DNA of 64,000 nt, taken from NCBI RefSeq assembly GCF_003234115.2, contig NZ_CP126251.1, forward strand, positions 3,472,001 through 3,536,000, in the 5' to 3' direction. The notes under the pieces are model-generated. The model saw nothing but the letters and a program-made list of their open reading frames with translations, had not been told where the DNA came from and searched no databases. Shown here in pieces: positions 43,152-53,907 of the stretch; position 1 is the first letter of the stretch, and every line of letters starts with the position of its first letter. The position numbers and the translations under genes were made by a program. Source of the stretch: Curtobacterium sp. MCPF17_002 (GTDB lineage: Bacteria > Actinomycetota > Actinomycetes > Actinomycetales > Microbacteriaceae).

Positions 43152-43607
43152 ATGACGGACCTCCGCCTCGAAGAACTCTCCGCCTCGACCGCTGCCGCGG
43201 CCAACTCCTTGACGCTCAAGCCGGGTCAGGAGCAGTTCGTCCAGCCGACGACCTACGGTGTCGCAGAGTCCGACGTGAAGCCGAGTTCCGCCTGGACCCG
43301 TGTCGTGCTCGACGGCGACGAGGTCGTCGGCATGATCATCGGCACCTTCGACGAGGACAACTCCGAAGAAGAGCTCCGCAGCGCGATCTGGCGCGTGAAC
43401 GTCTCGGCGACGGCGCAGGGTCGTGGTGTCGGTCGCTTCGCGGTGCACGGCCTGGCGGACGAAGCCCGCAGCCGGGGGCTCGAGCGGCTCACCGTCGTGT
43501 ACGAGCCCGGGGGCGAAGACAGCCCCGAGCCGTTTTTCCGCGCCGTCGGGTTCGAGGTCGTGCGCGAGACGCAGTACGGCGACCACTTCGCGGTCCTGAC
43601 GCTCTAG
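43152..43607 (+). CDS. GNAT-family N-acetyltransferase
   Basis: A 151-residue acetyltransferase. The acetyl-CoA site is in RVNVSATAQGRGVGRFAVHGL (Q/RxxGxG/A form), preceded by beta strands and followed by AVGFEVVRE. The acceptor amine is unknown. ATG 43152 is seven bases after TAGCCT. It is divergent from the ROK gene, and the next gene starts 2 bases after its stop. Confidence 0.87.
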   Translation: MTDLRLEELSASTAAAANSLTLKPGQEQFVQPTTYGVAESDVKPSSAWTRVVLDGDEVVGMIIGTFDEDNSEEELRSAIWRVNVSATAQGRGVGRFAVHGLADEARSRGLERLTVVYEPGGEDSPEPFFRAVGFEVVRETQYGDHFAVLTL

Positions 43608-43609
43608 CG

Positions 43610-43972
43610 GTGCCCGAGGACGACGGCGCCCCGGCGGTGCCCGAGGACGACGGCGCGGACTTCGGCGCAGCGGTCGCCGAGGTCGTCCGGCTCATCCCGC
43701 CGGGGCACGTGATGACCTACGGCGACGTCGCCGCCGCGCTGGGTTCCCGCGCCTCCCGAGCGGTGGGCAAGGTGATGGCCCACGAAGGCGCCGACCTGCC
43801 CTGGTGGCGGGTGGTGCGGTCCGGCGGGCTGCCCCCGGTCCACCACGAGGCCCGGGCGCACGAGCACTACCGCGCCGAGGGGACGCCACTCGTGCAGGGG
43901 ACGACCGCCTGGAGGATCGACATGCGTCGTGCCCGCTGGTCACCCGCCACGGATGCGGACGACCCGTTCTGA
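43610..43972 (+). CDS. Alkyltransferase-like protein (ATL)
   Basis: A 120-residue homologue of the MGMT C-terminal domain. The winged-helix part (MTYGDVAAALGSRASRAVGKVM) and the following loop LPWWRVVRSGG are clear; the reactive Cys-His of PCHR is Trp-Trp. Such proteins bind O6-alkylguanine and hand it to excision repair rather than remove the alkyl group. The first residues hold a duplicated PEDDGA. Start GTG 43610 is 2 bases after the GNAT stop; GTG 43637 in the second duplicate is an alternative. Confidence 0.85.
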   Translation: MPEDDGAPAVPEDDGADFGAAVAEVVRLIPPGHVMTYGDVAAALGSRASRAVGKVMAHEGADLPWWRVVRSGGLPPVHHEARAHEHYRAEGTPLVQGTTAWRIDMRRARWSPATDADDPF

Positions 43973-44034
43973 CGTGACGGCCCGCAGGGGTGCGTTCCGG
44001 CAGGCGAATCGGGAAGGGTGACCTCCGCCGCCGC

Positions 44035-44460
44035 TCAGAGGTCGAAGCGCGTGCCGCGGGCGTTCGAGGGCAGCAGGAACATCACGAACAGCACGAGCGA
44101 CCCGATGCCGACGAGCACGTGCAGGAACTGCCAGAAGCCGGACAGGTTCGCATCGTGCAGACGTCGGGCGCCGAGGGCGAGCGAGCCGATCAGCGTCGCC
44201 ATGGCCCACAGCACGAAGAGGTACGAGCCGACGGAGTTCTCGAGCAGCGGGGTGTTCGGCGAGAACGCCTGCGGCACGAGCTGCAGCACCAGGCCGATCG
44301 CGAACGAGGTGATCCACCACCACCAGAACTCGGAGCGGGACGCCCGCCCGGTGAAGACGGTGTACTTCCTCCAGAACCGTCGGACGGCCTCGGCGAAGGG
44401 TGCCCCGTAGAAGGGGTCGCGCAGGGCGACGCCGCCGGGCTGCACGCTGTCGTTGCTCAT
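44035..44460 (-). CDS. DUF805 family membrane protein
   Basis: A 141-residue protein with a cytoplasmic N-terminus and four membrane helices. YTVFTGRASRSEFWWWW and RRLHDANLSGFW are hallmarks of DUF805. Function unknown. A TTGGCT -10 candidate lies seven bases before ATG 44460. Confidence 0.85.
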   Translation of the reverse strand: MSNDSVQPGGVALRDPFYGAPFAEAVRRFWRKYTVFTGRASRSEFWWWWITSFAIGLVLQLVPQAFSPNTPLLENSVGSYLFVLWAMATLIGSLALGARRLHDANLSGFWQFLHVLVGIGSLVLFVMFLLPSNARGTRFDL

Positions 44461-44514
44461 GGGGTCAAGCCAACCACGAGCAGGGGCACGACAGCCGTGC
44501 AGCCCGGCGGTGCG

Positions 44515-46419
44515 TCACACGAGCGAGTCGCGCCAGGCCGCGTGCAGCTGGGCGAACCGTCCGGTGCCGGCGATGAGGTCGTCCGGCGTGCCGTCCTCGA
44601 CGATCCGGCCGTACTCCATCACGAGCACCCGGTGGGCGATCGCGACGGTGGACAACCGGTGCGCGATGATCACGGCCGTGCGGTCCGCGAGCAGGGTCTC
44701 CAGGCCCTCCTGCACGAGCCGCTCGGACGGGATGTCGAGCGACGCCGTGGCCTCGTCGAGGATGAGCACCTTCGGGTCCGCGATGAACGCCCGCGCGAAC
44801 GAGAGCAGCTGTCGCTGGCCCGCCGAGACACGACCGCCGCGCTTGTTCACGTCGGTGTCGTACCCGTCGGGCAGCGCCATGATGAACTCGTGCGCGCCGA
44901 CCGCCTTCGCCGACGACTCGATCTCGGCGCGGGAGGCCCCCGGCTTGCCGAGCGCGATGTTGTCCGCCACCGTGCCGGAGAACAGGTACGCCTCCTGCGT
45001 GACCATGACGATCGCGCGGCGCATGTCCTTCGAGTCGAGCTCCCGCAGGTCCACGCCGTCGAGCTGCACGGAGCCCTTCGACGGGTCGTAGAAGCGCGCC
45101 ATGAGCTTGGCGAGCGTCGACTTGCCCGCACCGGTCGACCCGACGAGCGCGATGGTCTGCCCCGCCGGGATGTGCAGGTCGAACTCGGGGAGCACGACCT
45201 TGCCCTTGTTGTAGGCGAACTCGACGTCGTCGAAGTCCATCTTGCCGGTGGCGTCGGCGAGCTTGACCGGCTTCGCGGGATCCGGCACGCTCGGCCGTTC
45301 CTCGAGCACGCCGGAGATCTTCTCCATCGCCGCCGAGGCCGACTGGTACCCGTTGTAGAACATCGCGAGTTCCTGCGCCGGGTCGAAGAAGCGCTTGGCG
45401 TACAGCGCGACCGCAAGGAGCGCACCGACCTCGAGCGTCCCGCCGACGATCCGGAAGCCGCCGACGATCACGACCGCCGCGAGCGTGGCGTTCCCGATCA
45501 GCACGAGCACCGGGTCGAAGGTCCCGAACAGGTTGAACACCTTCGTGTTCGCCACCCGGTAGTCCTCGACGAAGCCGCCGTACTCGTCGCGGTTGCGGGT
45601 CTCCTTGCGGAAGGCCTGCACCGCACGGATGCCCGTCATCGTCTCGACGAAGTGCACGATCACGCGCGCCGAGGTGACACGGGTGGCGCGGAACAGCGTC
45701 TGCGAGTTCGTCTGGAACCAGCGGATCAGGAACCACAGCGGCACGAGCGACACCGCGAGCACGAGCCCGGACGTCGGGTCGAGGGCGATGAGCGCCACCG
45801 CCGTGAACACCATGTAGAGCACGCCCTGGATGAGCTGGTTCAGGCCGGAGTCGAGCAGTTCCCGGATGGAGTCGAGGTCACTCGTCTGGCGGGAGATGAT
45901 CCGGCCGGACGTGTAGGTCTCGTGGAACTCGAGCGACAGCCGCTGCGTGTGCAGGAACACCCGCTTGCGCAGGTCGAACAGGATCGCCTGGCTGATCCGC
46001 GCGGCGAGCACGGTGTACCAGGCGGTCAGCACCGCACCGAGGACCGCGATCACGATGTACGTCGCGACGACGCCGAACGCCGGCACCCAGTCGTTCTCGT
46101 CGAGGACGGCCGGCAGGGCGTTGTCGATGCCCCACGCGATGAGCGCCGGGCCCGCGACGGTGCCCGCCGTGGAGACGACCACGACGATGCCGAGCAGCAC
46201 CAGGCGCAGCTTCAGCGGGGCCGCGAGCGAACCGAGCAGGGCGAGGGAGCGACGCCGCAGGCGCTTGCTCTCCGCCTTGGTGAAGTCCTCACGCTCCTCG
46301 CCGCGCACGCCCAGGGTGGTGATCGATGCGGTGACGGGCGCGGAAGCCTGCGATGCCTCAGCGGTGTCGTCGACGGCAGCCGTGCCTCCAGGCAGGTTCT
46401 GGTCTGTCTGCTGGGTCAT
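44515..46419 (-). CDS. ABC exporter half, canonical nucleotide site
   Basis: A 634-residue ABC exporter: a 70-residue cytoplasmic N-terminus, six membrane helices and the ATPase domain. Walker A is GSTGAGKST and Walker [12 protein letters not shown] with the catalytic Glu, but the signature is degenerate ([10 protein letters not shown]). It should pair with the next gene product, each partner supplying what the other lacks. The substrate (drug, lipid or peptide) is not predictable. ATG 46419 overlaps the upstream partner as ATGA. Confidence 0.9.
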   Translation of the reverse strand: MTQQTDQNLPGGTAAVDDTAEASQASAPVTASITTLGVRGEEREDFTKAESKRLRRRSLALLGSLAAPLKLRLVLLGIVVVVSTAGTVAGPALIAWGIDNALPAVLDENDWVPAFGVVATYIVIAVLGAVLTAWYTVLAARISQAILFDLRKRVFLHTQRLSLEFHETYTSGRIISRQTSDLDSIRELLDSGLNQLIQGVLYMVFTAVALIALDPTSGLVLAVSLVPLWFLIRWFQTNSQTLFRATRVTSARVIVHFVETMTGIRAVQAFRKETRNRDEYGGFVEDYRVANTKVFNLFGTFDPVLVLIGNATLAAVVIVGGFRIVGGTLEVGALLAVALYAKRFFDPAQELAMFYNGYQSASAAMEKISGVLEERPSVPDPAKPVKLADATGKMDFDDVEFAYNKGKVVLPEFDLHIPAGQTIALVGSTGAGKSTLAKLMARFYDPSKGSVQLDGVDLRELDSKDMRRAIVMVTQEAYLFSGTVADNIALGKPGASRAEIESSAKAVGAHEFIMALPDGYDTDVNKRGGRVSAGQRQLLSFARAFIADPKVLILDEATASLDIPSERLVQEGLETLLADRTAVIIAHRLSTVAIAHRVLVMEYGRIVEDGTPDDLIAGTGRFAQLHAAWRDSLV

Positions 46420-48239
46420 GCCATCGCCTCCTCTCGTGCGGTGGCGTCGTCCTCGTCGAGCGACGAGATGACGTAGCGGTAGTGGTCGTTGGTGGCCATC
46501 AGCTCCGAGTGGGTGCCGACGGCGGTGATGACGCCGTTCTCCATGAGCGCGACGCGGTCCGCGAGCGTCACCGTCGACGGACGGTGCGCCACGATGAGCG
46601 ACGTGGTCTCGTCGAGGACGCGGCGGAGCCCTGCCTCGACCCGGGCCTCGGTGTCGACGTCCAGCGCGGACAGCGGGTCGTCGAGGACGAGCACCGACGG
46701 CCGCGCCGCGATCGCGCGGGCGAGTGCCAACCGCTGCCGCTGCCCACCGGACAGCGACAGGCCCTCTTCGCCGACACGGGTGTCGACGCCCTCGGGCAGG
46801 TCGTCCACGAAGGAGGCCTGCGCGATGTCGAGCGCCTCGCGCATGAGCTGCTCGGCCTCGTCACCCGTGACGTCCGGACGCCCGAGCAGCACGTTCTGCC
46901 GCACGGTCGTCGAGAACAGGGTGGCGTCCTCGAACGCGACACCGACGTGGCGCCGCAGCTCTTCGCGGGTGAGGTCGCGGATGTCGACGCCGTCGATCGT
47001 CACCGATCCACCGGTCACGTCGTAGAGCCGCGGGACGAGCGACAGCATCGTGGTCTTGCCGGAGCCGGTGAGGCCGACGAGCGCCATCGTCTCGCCCGGC
47101 CGGAGCTGCAGCTCGACCCCGTTGATGAGGTCGGGGAACTGCGGCGGCGAGTCCTGGTAGCGGAAGTGCACCGCGTTGAAGGACAGCGCACCGTGCGGCT
47201 CCGCGATCGTCTTCGGGTGCTCCGGGTCGGTGATCGTGTTCTCGGAGTCCATGACCTCGAAGAACCGGTCGACCGCGGTGCGCGTGTCGAACGTCATCGA
47301 GAGCAGGAAGCCGATCGACTCGATCGGGAACCGGAGCACCGTCGCGGTCGCGAAGAACGCGAAGAGCTGCCCGACGCTCAGCTGACCCTGGCTGGCCAGG
47401 TAGATGCCGGCGAGCAGGCACAGCGCGAACGCGACGTCCGGCACCAGCAGCAGCCAGAGCCAGATGCTCGCGATGGCCTTGGCCTTCTTGATCTCGGTCC
47501 CGCGGAGGGCCTCGGCCTGCTCGCTGAACTCCTCGAGCTTGTGCCCGCCGCGACCGAACGCCTTCAGCACGCGGATGCCGTGCACCGACTGCTCGACGCT
47601 CGTCGCGAGGTCACCCACCTGGTCCTGGCTGCGGCGCGCGACGACGGAGTACCGGCGTTCGAACAGCAGGCCGTTGATCCACAGCGGGATCGACGCGATG
47701 AGGAAGATCAGGCCGAGCAGCCACCCGAAGGTGAACAGCACGACGAAGCCCACGACGATCGTCACGATGTTGACGACGAGCAGGACCACGCCGAACGCCA
47801 GCCAGCGGCGGATGAGCGACAGGTCGGAGACCGAACGGGACAACAGCTGCCCGGACTCCCAGCGGTCGTGGAACGCCACCGGCAGGTCCTGCAGCTTCGC
47901 GTAGAGCGCGTTCCGCATGCTGGTCTCGATGCGGGTCGACGGGCGCATGACCATCCGGCGACGCGAGGCGATGAAGAACGCCTCGAGCACGCCGAGGGCG
48001 AGCACGCCGAGGCCGGCCGGCCAGATCTGTGACGAGTCCTTCGAGGACAGCGGGCCGTCGACGAGCCACTGCAGGACGTAGGGGATCGCGAGCGCGACGA
48101 GCGAGGCGCCCATCGCCGCGGCCATGCCGGCGATGAGGCGGTTGCGGTACGGCTTCACGTAGGGGTAGATCCGCGCGATCGCACGGAAGGTAGAGGGGCG
48201 GTCGGTGGACGGGCGCGCCTGTTCTGGCGTCTTGGACAT
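46416..48239 (-). CDS. ABC exporter half, degenerate Walker B
   Basis: A 607-residue ABC exporter partner. It has a normal LSGGQRQRL signature and Walker A (GLTGSGKTT), but Walker B is [11 protein letters not shown], with Asp in place of the catalytic Glu. In the heterodimer the canonical site would combine this signature with the Walker motifs of the 634-residue partner. First gene of the operon; its start is ATG 48239. Confidence 0.9.
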   Translation of the reverse strand: MSKTPEQARPSTDRPSTFRAIARIYPYVKPYRNRLIAGMAAAMGASLVALAIPYVLQWLVDGPLSSKDSSQIWPAGLGVLALGVLEAFFIASRRRMVMRPSTRIETSMRNALYAKLQDLPVAFHDRWESGQLLSRSVSDLSLIRRWLAFGVVLLVVNIVTIVVGFVVLFTFGWLLGLIFLIASIPLWINGLLFERRYSVVARRSQDQVGDLATSVEQSVHGIRVLKAFGRGGHKLEEFSEQAEALRGTEIKKAKAIASIWLWLLLVPDVAFALCLLAGIYLASQGQLSVGQLFAFFATATVLRFPIESIGFLLSMTFDTRTAVDRFFEVMDSENTITDPEHPKTIAEPHGALSFNAVHFRYQDSPPQFPDLINGVELQLRPGETMALVGLTGSGKTTMLSLVPRLYDVTGGSVTIDGVDIRDLTREELRRHVGVAFEDATLFSTTVRQNVLLGRPDVTGDEAEQLMREALDIAQASFVDDLPEGVDTRVGEEGLSLSGGQRQRLALARAIAARPSVLVLDDPLSALDVDTEARVEAGLRRVLDETTSLIVAHRPSTVTLADRVALMENGVITAVGTHSELMATNDHYRYVISSLDEDDATAREEAMA

Positions 48240-48561
48240 GGGGGTTGCGTCCTCGTGCGTCGTGCCGGGGCCGCCTGGCCGGGTGCCGCTGTCGCGGCAG
48301 GTCCGGTCTGGAGGCTCGGTGTCCGTTGCGTGGTGGTCGTCGGCCGAGCAGGTCGGTCGCGACTCGTGCCGTGCGCACCGTGGTCAGGTGCGCTGCGGTC
48401 TCGTCGCGGTCGCCCGCCACCGCGTCTCGCGCGGCGTCGGTTCGGTCGGAGTGCACCGAGGGACAGGTGTCCCCCGGGTTCAGGCGTGGGCTCGCGCGGG
48501 CCCGTGGTCGACGTCGCCGGCAGTGCCGACGATCACCGTCCGGTGGCTGTGGGAGACAGCC

Positions 48562-48747
48562 CTACGCGGACAGCGGTGCCGTGACGGCGGGCGCACCCCG
48601 GTACGGGTGCGGCGCGACGGCTCGCTCGGCGGCGCGGCCCCGTGTCACGGACGCACCCCCGGAGAGTCGTGCGTCGGGAGCGGTCCCCACGAGGGACACG
48701 ACTTCCGCACGGGCATCCGTCGCCGCGATTCCGGTCGTCGTGTTCAT
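48562..48747 (-). CDS. Possible small leader protein, 61 residues
   Basis: ATG 48747 has GGAGTG eight bases upstream and lies about 100 bases downstream of a plausible promoter. The product is Ala/Thr-rich (MNTTTGIAATDARAEVV) with no membrane segment. It might be a leader peptide for the exporter genes. It lacks an identifiable family; codon bias is not strong evidence in this GC context. Confidence 0.35.
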   Translation of the reverse strand: MNTTTGIAATDARAEVVSLVGTAPDARLSGGASVTRGRAAERAVAPHPYRGAPAVTAPLSA

Positions 48748-48850
48748 CGTCACTCCAGTCGTCGTCTTCGTCACCGTTGTGTCCGCGGTGCCGCCGACCC
48801 GTGTACTGCGGTGTTGCAGGGTCGTCGGCGTGCCTGTCGCGGAGCCTTCC

Positions 48851-48880
48851 AGACTATTCACAGTGACTCACAGCGCGCAA
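48851..48880 (-). promoter_or_regulatory. Sigma-70-type promoter candidate for the exporter operon
   Basis: -35 TTGCGC (48875-48880) and -10 TAGTCT (48851-48856) with an 18-base spacer, reading toward the exporter genes. Confidence 0.55.
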
Positions 48881-48958
48881 TAGGGTGCCGGACATTCCCT
48901 CGCCGATCCGCGCGGGTCGGCTCCGGGCGCGCCGCTCCGGCCGCGCCCGGTCCGCGCG

Positions 48959-50581
48959 TCAGTGGAGGAAGTGCCGCTCGCCCGTGAAGTACATCGTCAC
49001 GCCCGCGGCCTTCGCGGCGGCGATGACCTCGTCGTCACGGACGCTCCCGCCGGGCTGCGCCACGGCACGGACACCCGCGTCGAGGAGCACCTGCAGGCCG
49101 TCGGCGAACGGGAAGAACGCGTCCGAGGCGGCGACGCTGCCCATGGCACGGTCCCCGGCTCGGTTCACCGCGAGGTGGCACGAGTCGACCCGGTTGACCT
49201 GACCCATCCCGACGCCGACGCTCGCGCCCTGGTTCGCCAGCAGGATCGCGTTCGACTTCACGGCACGGCTCGCCTTCCACGCGAACGCGAGGTCCGCGAG
49301 GGTCTGGTCGTCCGCGGGCTCCCCGGCGACGAGGCTCCACGTCGACTGGTCGAACCCGGTGAAGCGGTCGGCGTCCTGCACGAGGAAGCCGCCGGAGATC
49401 TGCTTGACCTCGCGCGGGGCGAGCGAGAAGTCGGCCGGCAGGGTGAGCAGGCGGATGTTCTTCTTGCGCGAGAGGATCTCGATCGCCTCGGGGGCGAACG
49501 CCGGCGCGACGACGACCTCGGTGAAGATGTCCTTCACGCTCTCGGCCATCGCCACCGTCACGGGACGGTTCGCGGCGATCACCCCGCCGAACGCGGACAG
49601 CGGGTCGCAGGCGTGCGCGGCGGCGTGGGCGGAGGCGATCGGGTCCACGGCGTCGGCCGGGGCGATCGCGATGCCGCACGGGTTGGCGTGCTTGATGATC
49701 GCGACGGCCGGCTCGTCGAAGTCGAACGCGGCACGGACGGCGGCGTCGGCGTCGACGTAGTTGTTGTACGACATCTCCTTGCCGTGCAGCTGCGTCGCCT
49801 GCGCGATGCCGGTCCCGCCGTCGGACGTGTAGAGCGCCGCGGCCTGGTGCGCGTTCTCGCCGTAGCGGAGCGTGGCGGCCAGGTCGGCACCGAAGGACAG
49901 GTGCTCGTCGAAGGCGCCCGGCGTCTCGAGCGTGGCGTCACCGGGGACCGTCACGACCTCGCTGGCGAAGTACGACGCCACCGCGGTGTCGTACGCGGCG
50001 GTGTGCGCGAAAGCCTGCGCGGCGAGCCGCTTCCGGAGCTCGAGCATGGTGCCGCCGGCGCGCACGGCCTCGACGACCTCGGCGTAGGAGGCCGGCGACA
50101 CCACGATCGCCACGTTCGGGTGGTTCTTCGCCGAGGCGCGGACCATCGCGGGACCGCCGATGTCGACGTTCTCGACCACGGTCGCCGCGTCGGCGCCCGA
50201 GGCCACCGTCTCGACGAACGGGTACAGGTTGACGACGACGAGCTCGAACGGCTCGATGCCGAGCTCGCCGAGCTGCTGCTCGTGGGACTCGAGGCGCAGG
50301 TCGGCGAGCAGCCCCGCGTGCACGGACGGGTGCAGGGTCTTCACGCGGCCGTCGAGGGACTCCGGGAAGCCCGTGACGCTCGCGACGTCGGTCACGTCGT
50401 ACCCGGCGTCGCGGATCGTCTGGGCGGTGGAACCCGTCGACACGATCTCGACGCCGGACTCGGCGAGGGCTCCGGCGAGCTCGAGCAGCCCGGACTTGTC
50501 GCTCACCGAGATGAGCGCCCGCCGCACGGGGACGAGGTCCCGGTCGCGGTACAGGCTGGGGTCGGCTGCGTGCACGCTCAT
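48959..50581 (-). CDS. purH: Bifunctional AICAR transformylase/IMP cyclohydrolase
   Basis: A 540-residue enzyme for the last two steps to IMP. The N-terminal cyclohydrolase domain shows [13 protein letters not shown] and [15 protein letters not shown], and the C-terminal transformylase domain shows the [10 protein letters not shown] and LRYGENAHQ motifs. It uses 10-formyl-THF, linking it to the glyA-folD-purU genes. It overlaps the purN stop as ATGA. Confidence 0.95.
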   Translation of the reverse strand: MSVHAADPSLYRDRDLVPVRRALISVSDKSGLLELAGALAESGVEIVSTGSTAQTIRDAGYDVTDVASVTGFPESLDGRVKTLHPSVHAGLLADLRLESHEQQLGELGIEPFELVVVNLYPFVETVASGADAATVVENVDIGGPAMVRASAKNHPNVAIVVSPASYAEVVEAVRAGGTMLELRKRLAAQAFAHTAAYDTAVASYFASEVVTVPGDATLETPGAFDEHLSFGADLAATLRYGENAHQAAALYTSDGGTGIAQATQLHGKEMSYNNYVDADAAVRAAFDFDEPAVAIIKHANPCGIAIAPADAVDPIASAHAAAHACDPLSAFGGVIAANRPVTVAMAESVKDIFTEVVVAPAFAPEAIEILSRKKNIRLLTLPADFSLAPREVKQISGGFLVQDADRFTGFDQSTWSLVAGEPADDQTLADLAFAWKASRAVKSNAILLANQGASVGVGMGQVNRVDSCHLAVNRAGDRAMGSVAASDAFFPFADGLQVLLDAGVRAVAQPGGSVRDDEVIAAAKAAGVTMYFTGERHFLH

Positions 50582-51171
50582 GCGCTCGGGGTGCCCTTCA
50601 GGTCGGTGGTGCCGTTGGCGATGTCGAGGATGGTCTGGATGAGCAGGCGTCGCTCGACCGGCTTGATGCGGTCGTGCAGCGTCGACGCCGAGTCGCCCGG
50701 CAGCACCGGGACGCGTTCCTGCGCGAGGATCGGACCGCTGTCGACACCGTCGTCGACCTTGATCACGCTGGCGCCCGTCTCGGTCACTCCAGCCGCGAGG
50801 GCGTCCCGCACGCCGTGGGCGCCCGGGAACTCGGGGAGGTACGCGGGGTGGGTGTTGATGATCGCCGGCCCGAACTCGGACACCACCGCGGGCGGCAGCA
50901 GGCGCATCAGCCCGGACAGCACGAGGAGGTCAGGCGTCCACGGACGGATCTGCGCGGCGAGCTCACGGCCCCACTCCGCGCGCGAGTCGAACCGCGAGAA
51001 CGGCACCGTGAACGTCGGGATCGAGTAGTCCTCGCCCAGCTGGAGCCCCTCGGCGTCGCGGTCGGCGCCGATCGCGACGACCCGGGCGGGGTACTCCGCG
51101 TCGAGGGTCGCGTCGAGCAGGGCCCGGAGGTTCGAGCCGGCACCGGAGATCAGGACGACCAGTTCGAGCAC
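50578..51171 (-). CDS. purN: Phosphoribosylglycinamide formyltransferase
   Basis: A 197-residue GART enzyme that formylates GAR with 10-formyl-THF. [16 protein letters not shown] at the N-terminus, [13 protein letters not shown] with Asn and His of the active site, and [13 protein letters not shown] with the Asp. GTG 51171 has TAGGGT seven bases before it. Translation is coupled to purH. Confidence 0.94.
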   Translation of the reverse strand: MLELVVLISGAGSNLRALLDATLDAEYPARVVAIGADRDAEGLQLGEDYSIPTFTVPFSRFDSRAEWGRELAAQIRPWTPDLLVLSGLMRLLPPAVVSEFGPAIINTHPAYLPEFPGAHGVRDALAAGVTETGASVIKVDDGVDSGPILAQERVPVLPGDSASTLHDRIKPVERRLLIQTILDIANGTTDLKGTPSA

Positions 51172-51213
51172 GGGGACAACCCTACCGGCCCGCTCGGCGT
51201 GCGACGGAAGTCG

Positions 51214-53352
51214 CTACCCGTCGTCCTTCGGGCGACGCCACCACGGCAGCTCGTCCTCGGGGATCTGGTCGGTGGTGTCCCACTTCCGGTCGGGCTTCCG
51301 CGCCTGCGGAACGGCGGCCGCGTCGGTCACGTCGGTCGCCTCGGCCGCGCCGGCCCGGGTCTCATCCGCGTCGTCCCGCCCCGCGACGAACTCCTCGGTG
51401 CTCCACGGGAACGCGGGCTGGGCGTCGGTCCCGGGCGCGGTCGGTGCGGGCGCGGCGGCCGTCCCCGGCGCAGCACGGTCGGCGTCGGCTCCGGTCACAC
51501 GGTCGCGGAGTTCGCCGGCGCGCTCGCGGACGCCGCCGGCCGCTCCGCGCAGGCGGTCGCGGATCGCGCCGACCCCGCCACGCGCGGGACGCGGGGCATC
51601 GGTGACACGGTCCGCCGCCACGACGTCGGTTCGCGCCCACTCCGGCAGCTCGACGTCGGCATCCGGATCGCGCTCGGTCGACGGCCTGGAGGCACGGCTC
51701 GCCTCCGGCACGTCCCTCGGCTCCGCCACGGCGTCGGCGGCAGTGCCTCGGTCGCGGTCGTCGGGCAGGTCGCGGTCGTCGGGCAGGTCGCGGTCGTCGG
51801 GCAGGTCGCGGTCGTCGCGCAGGTCGCGGTCGTCGCGCAGGGCGCGGTCGTCGCGCAGGTCGGGCAGGTCTTGGTCGTCGATCGGCTCGGTCGGCTGGTC
51901 CACGCTCGTCGACGTCGACGTCGACGTCGACGTCGACGTCGACGTCGCTCGTCCGGCGGCCGGTTCGGTCGCGCCGCCGTGGGTCTCCTCGACCACGAAC
52001 CGGTGGACGTTCGTCGTCCGACCCGCTCCGGCCTGGTCGAGCGCGGCGAGGAGCGATCCCTCGTGCTCGGCGACGGCGTCCGCGGACTCGTCCTCGTCCT
52101 CGTGCCACCGCTCGCGCGTCCATCCGCGCTCGGGCATCCGGACGAGGTCGCTGCCGGCCGCGAGCGCCACGATCGCGGGCACCCCGACCTCGAGCGCGGC
52201 GAAGGCGCCGACGACGAGGGCGTGCGGACCGACCTCGGCGAGCCGCCCGGGTCCGAACGACCCAGCGGTGAGCCAGGCGACCACGCCCGTGAGCACGCCG
52301 GCGACGAGGCCCGCCGCGACGCCGCCGAGCGCACGGTGCAGCGCGGAGTTCGCGCCGCCGAGCGCCTGCACGAGCCGGGGCCGCAGGAGTCCACCGGCGG
52401 CGAACCCGGCGATGACGGGGACGAGCACACAGACGAGTCCGAACGTGTGGCCGGATGCCGGCAGCGCACCGAACACCGGGATCCCGGGGATCGGCCCGAG
52501 GGCCGTCCCGATCGGGGAGACGCTCGACCCGGTGCCGATCGCGAACCCGGGTCCGACGAGCCACGAGGTCGTCCAGCCCACGAAGTCCGGCAGGAACGCG
52601 AGCTGCCCGACGGTGAGCGCGATACCGCCCACGACCCCGGCGTGCGAGCGCTCGTAGAGCGAGATGACCTCGGCGAAGGACGTGAAGAGCAGGAGCGCGA
52701 CGAGGACCCCGGCGACGGCGACGACCGCAGCGGTGGCGGCGGTGCCCGCGCGGAGGCCGAACGCGGCCACGGCCCGCCAGGTCCCGGGGATCCGCTCGAG
52801 CAGGTCGAGCACGCGCTGGGTCACCGGGTCGGCCGGCAGTCCGCGCCGACGACGGCAGACCTCCGAGGTCACCAGCGCCGGGATGCCGAACCAGAGCGCC
52901 GGCAGGACGACCGCCTGCCAGATCGTCGGGTCGATCGCGGCGGAGCGGGACGACAGCGCGACCGCGAGTCCCAGTCCCGCGGCCACCACCGTGCCGACCA
53001 GGAGTCCCGTCGTCCGGTGCTCGGTCTCGGCGAAGCGGCGTCCGGCGCGTCCGGCGAGCCAGGCCGTGACGATCGCGAAGCCGAGCGCCGCGAGCGTGAT
53101 GTGGATCGGGTCTGCGGCACCGCTCACCCCGGAGGACTTCGCCAGCGCGGCACCGAGCACGAACGACACGTCGACCCCGTGCCCGACGAGCCAGATGCTG
53201 CCGGTGGCCTTCCAGAAGACGTCCCAGTCGATCTGCAGCCCGTACTCGAAGCCCCACAGCAGGGTGAGCGGGACGAGGGCGATCCCGAGGCCGACGCCGA
53301 CCGTCACGACCGCCTCGACGGCGGCCAGCAGTGCGGTTCCCAGGCGGTTCAT
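51214..53352 (-). CDS. perM: PerM/DUF6350 membrane protein with disordered C-terminus
   Basis: A 712-residue protein. About ten to twelve membrane helices fill residues 1-420; the rest is cytoplasmic and disordered. It corresponds by position and pattern to mycobacterial PerM (between sucCD and purN-purH), needed there for cell division under stress. The tail contains a run of alternating Thr-Ser (GTCGAC repeats at about 51900-51945), tandem DDRDLP units (51765-51850) and a REP-A half-site (51684-51700). The tail ends in WDTTDQIPEDELPWWRRP. ATG 53352 lies seven bases after TATCCT. Confidence 0.85.
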   Translation of the reverse strand: MNRLGTALLAAVEAVVTVGVGLGIALVPLTLLWGFEYGLQIDWDVFWKATGSIWLVGHGVDVSFVLGAALAKSSGVSGAADPIHITLAALGFAIVTAWLAGRAGRRFAETEHRTTGLLVGTVVAAGLGLAVALSSRSAAIDPTIWQAVVLPALWFGIPALVTSEVCRRRRGLPADPVTQRVLDLLERIPGTWRAVAAFGLRAGTAATAAVVAVAGVLVALLLFTSFAEVISLYERSHAGVVGGIALTVGQLAFLPDFVGWTTSWLVGPGFAIGTGSSVSPIGTALGPIPGIPVFGALPASGHTFGLVCVLVPVIAGFAAGGLLRPRLVQALGGANSALHRALGGVAAGLVAGVLTGVVAWLTAGSFGPGRLAEVGPHALVVGAFAALEVGVPAIVALAAGSDLVRMPERGWTRERWHEDEDESADAVAEHEGSLLAALDQAGAGRTTNVHRFVVEETHGGATEPAAGRATSTSTSTSTSTSTSVDQPTEPIDDQDLPDLRDDRALRDDRDLRDDRDLPDDRDLPDDRDLPDDRDRGTAADAVAEPRDVPEASRASRPSTERDPDADVELPEWARTDVVAADRVTDAPRPARGGVGAIRDRLRGAAGGVRERAGELRDRVTGADADRAAPGTAAAPAPTAPGTDAQPAFPWSTEEFVAGRDDADETRAGAAEATDVTDAAAVPQARKPDRKWDTTDQIPEDELPWWRRPKDDG

Positions 53353-53409
53353 CGCAGCGAGGATACGTGCCGATCAGCCGTGGCGGGCGTTGCCGCGCGG
53401 CAGAGCGCC

Positions 53410-53907
53410 TCAGGAGAGCAAGCGGACGTACTCGGGCTGCAGCGCACGCCACCGCGGCAGCCACTGCTCCGGTTCGCCGCCGCCGAGCACCGTGGCGAGG
53501 TCCTCGACGTGCACCTGCCAGCCGGCGCCGTGGTCGGCGACCTCGTCCGCCGTGAACCCGCGCTCCTCGAGCACGAGCCGGGTGTTTCCGTCGTCGACGG
53601 GCGTCAGCCACGCCTCGGTCACCGTGGAACCGCCGTCGTCGTCCGTCATCGTCACGAGGACGTGGTCCGGTCGCTCGCACACGTCCACGCGGACCGACCC
53701 GTCCCACTGGCTGGTGAAATCCGCGCGCACCGTGCCGCCGAGCGCAGGCGTGCCGTCCATCGCCACGACGAGCCACCGCGCGAGCCGCTCCGGAGCCGTC
53801 ACGGCATCCCACAGGTCGTCGATCCCGGCCGGGTAGACCCGGTCCATGTGCACCGTGCCGGTGCCGTCGTCCTCGATCCGGACCGTGCCGGACGTCGTCG
53901 TCGTCAT
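53410..53907 (-). CDS. SRPBCC/AHSA1-like protein
   Basis: A 165-residue protein with the START-like fold: VHMDRVYPAGIDDLWDAVTAPERLARWL, then LVLEERGF. Its role is unknown; many such proteins are encoded with an ArsR regulator and bind hydrophobic ligands. ATG 53907 overlaps the arsR stop as ATGA. Together with arsR it splits the perM-sucD neighbourhood. Confidence 0.87.
   Translation of the reverse strand: MTTTTSGTVRIEDDGTGTVHMDRVYPAGIDDLWDAVTAPERLARWLVVAMDGTPALGGTVRADFTSQWDGSVRVDVCERPDHVLVTMTDDDGGSTVTEAWLTPVDDGNTRLVLEERGFTADEVADHGAGWQVHVEDLATVLGGGEPEQWLPRWRALQPEYVRLLS

Larger units (their letters stand above)
48240..48958. other. Leader region of the ABC exporter operon
   Basis: 719 bases between purH and the exporter operon. 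On the minus strand TTGCGC (48875-48880) and TAGTCT (48851-48856), 18 bases apart, look like a promoter. A possible 61-residue ORF (48562-48747) follows. The rest has no clear features apart from a partial REP-A-like CTGGAGGCTCGG at 48307-48318. Confidence 0.6.
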
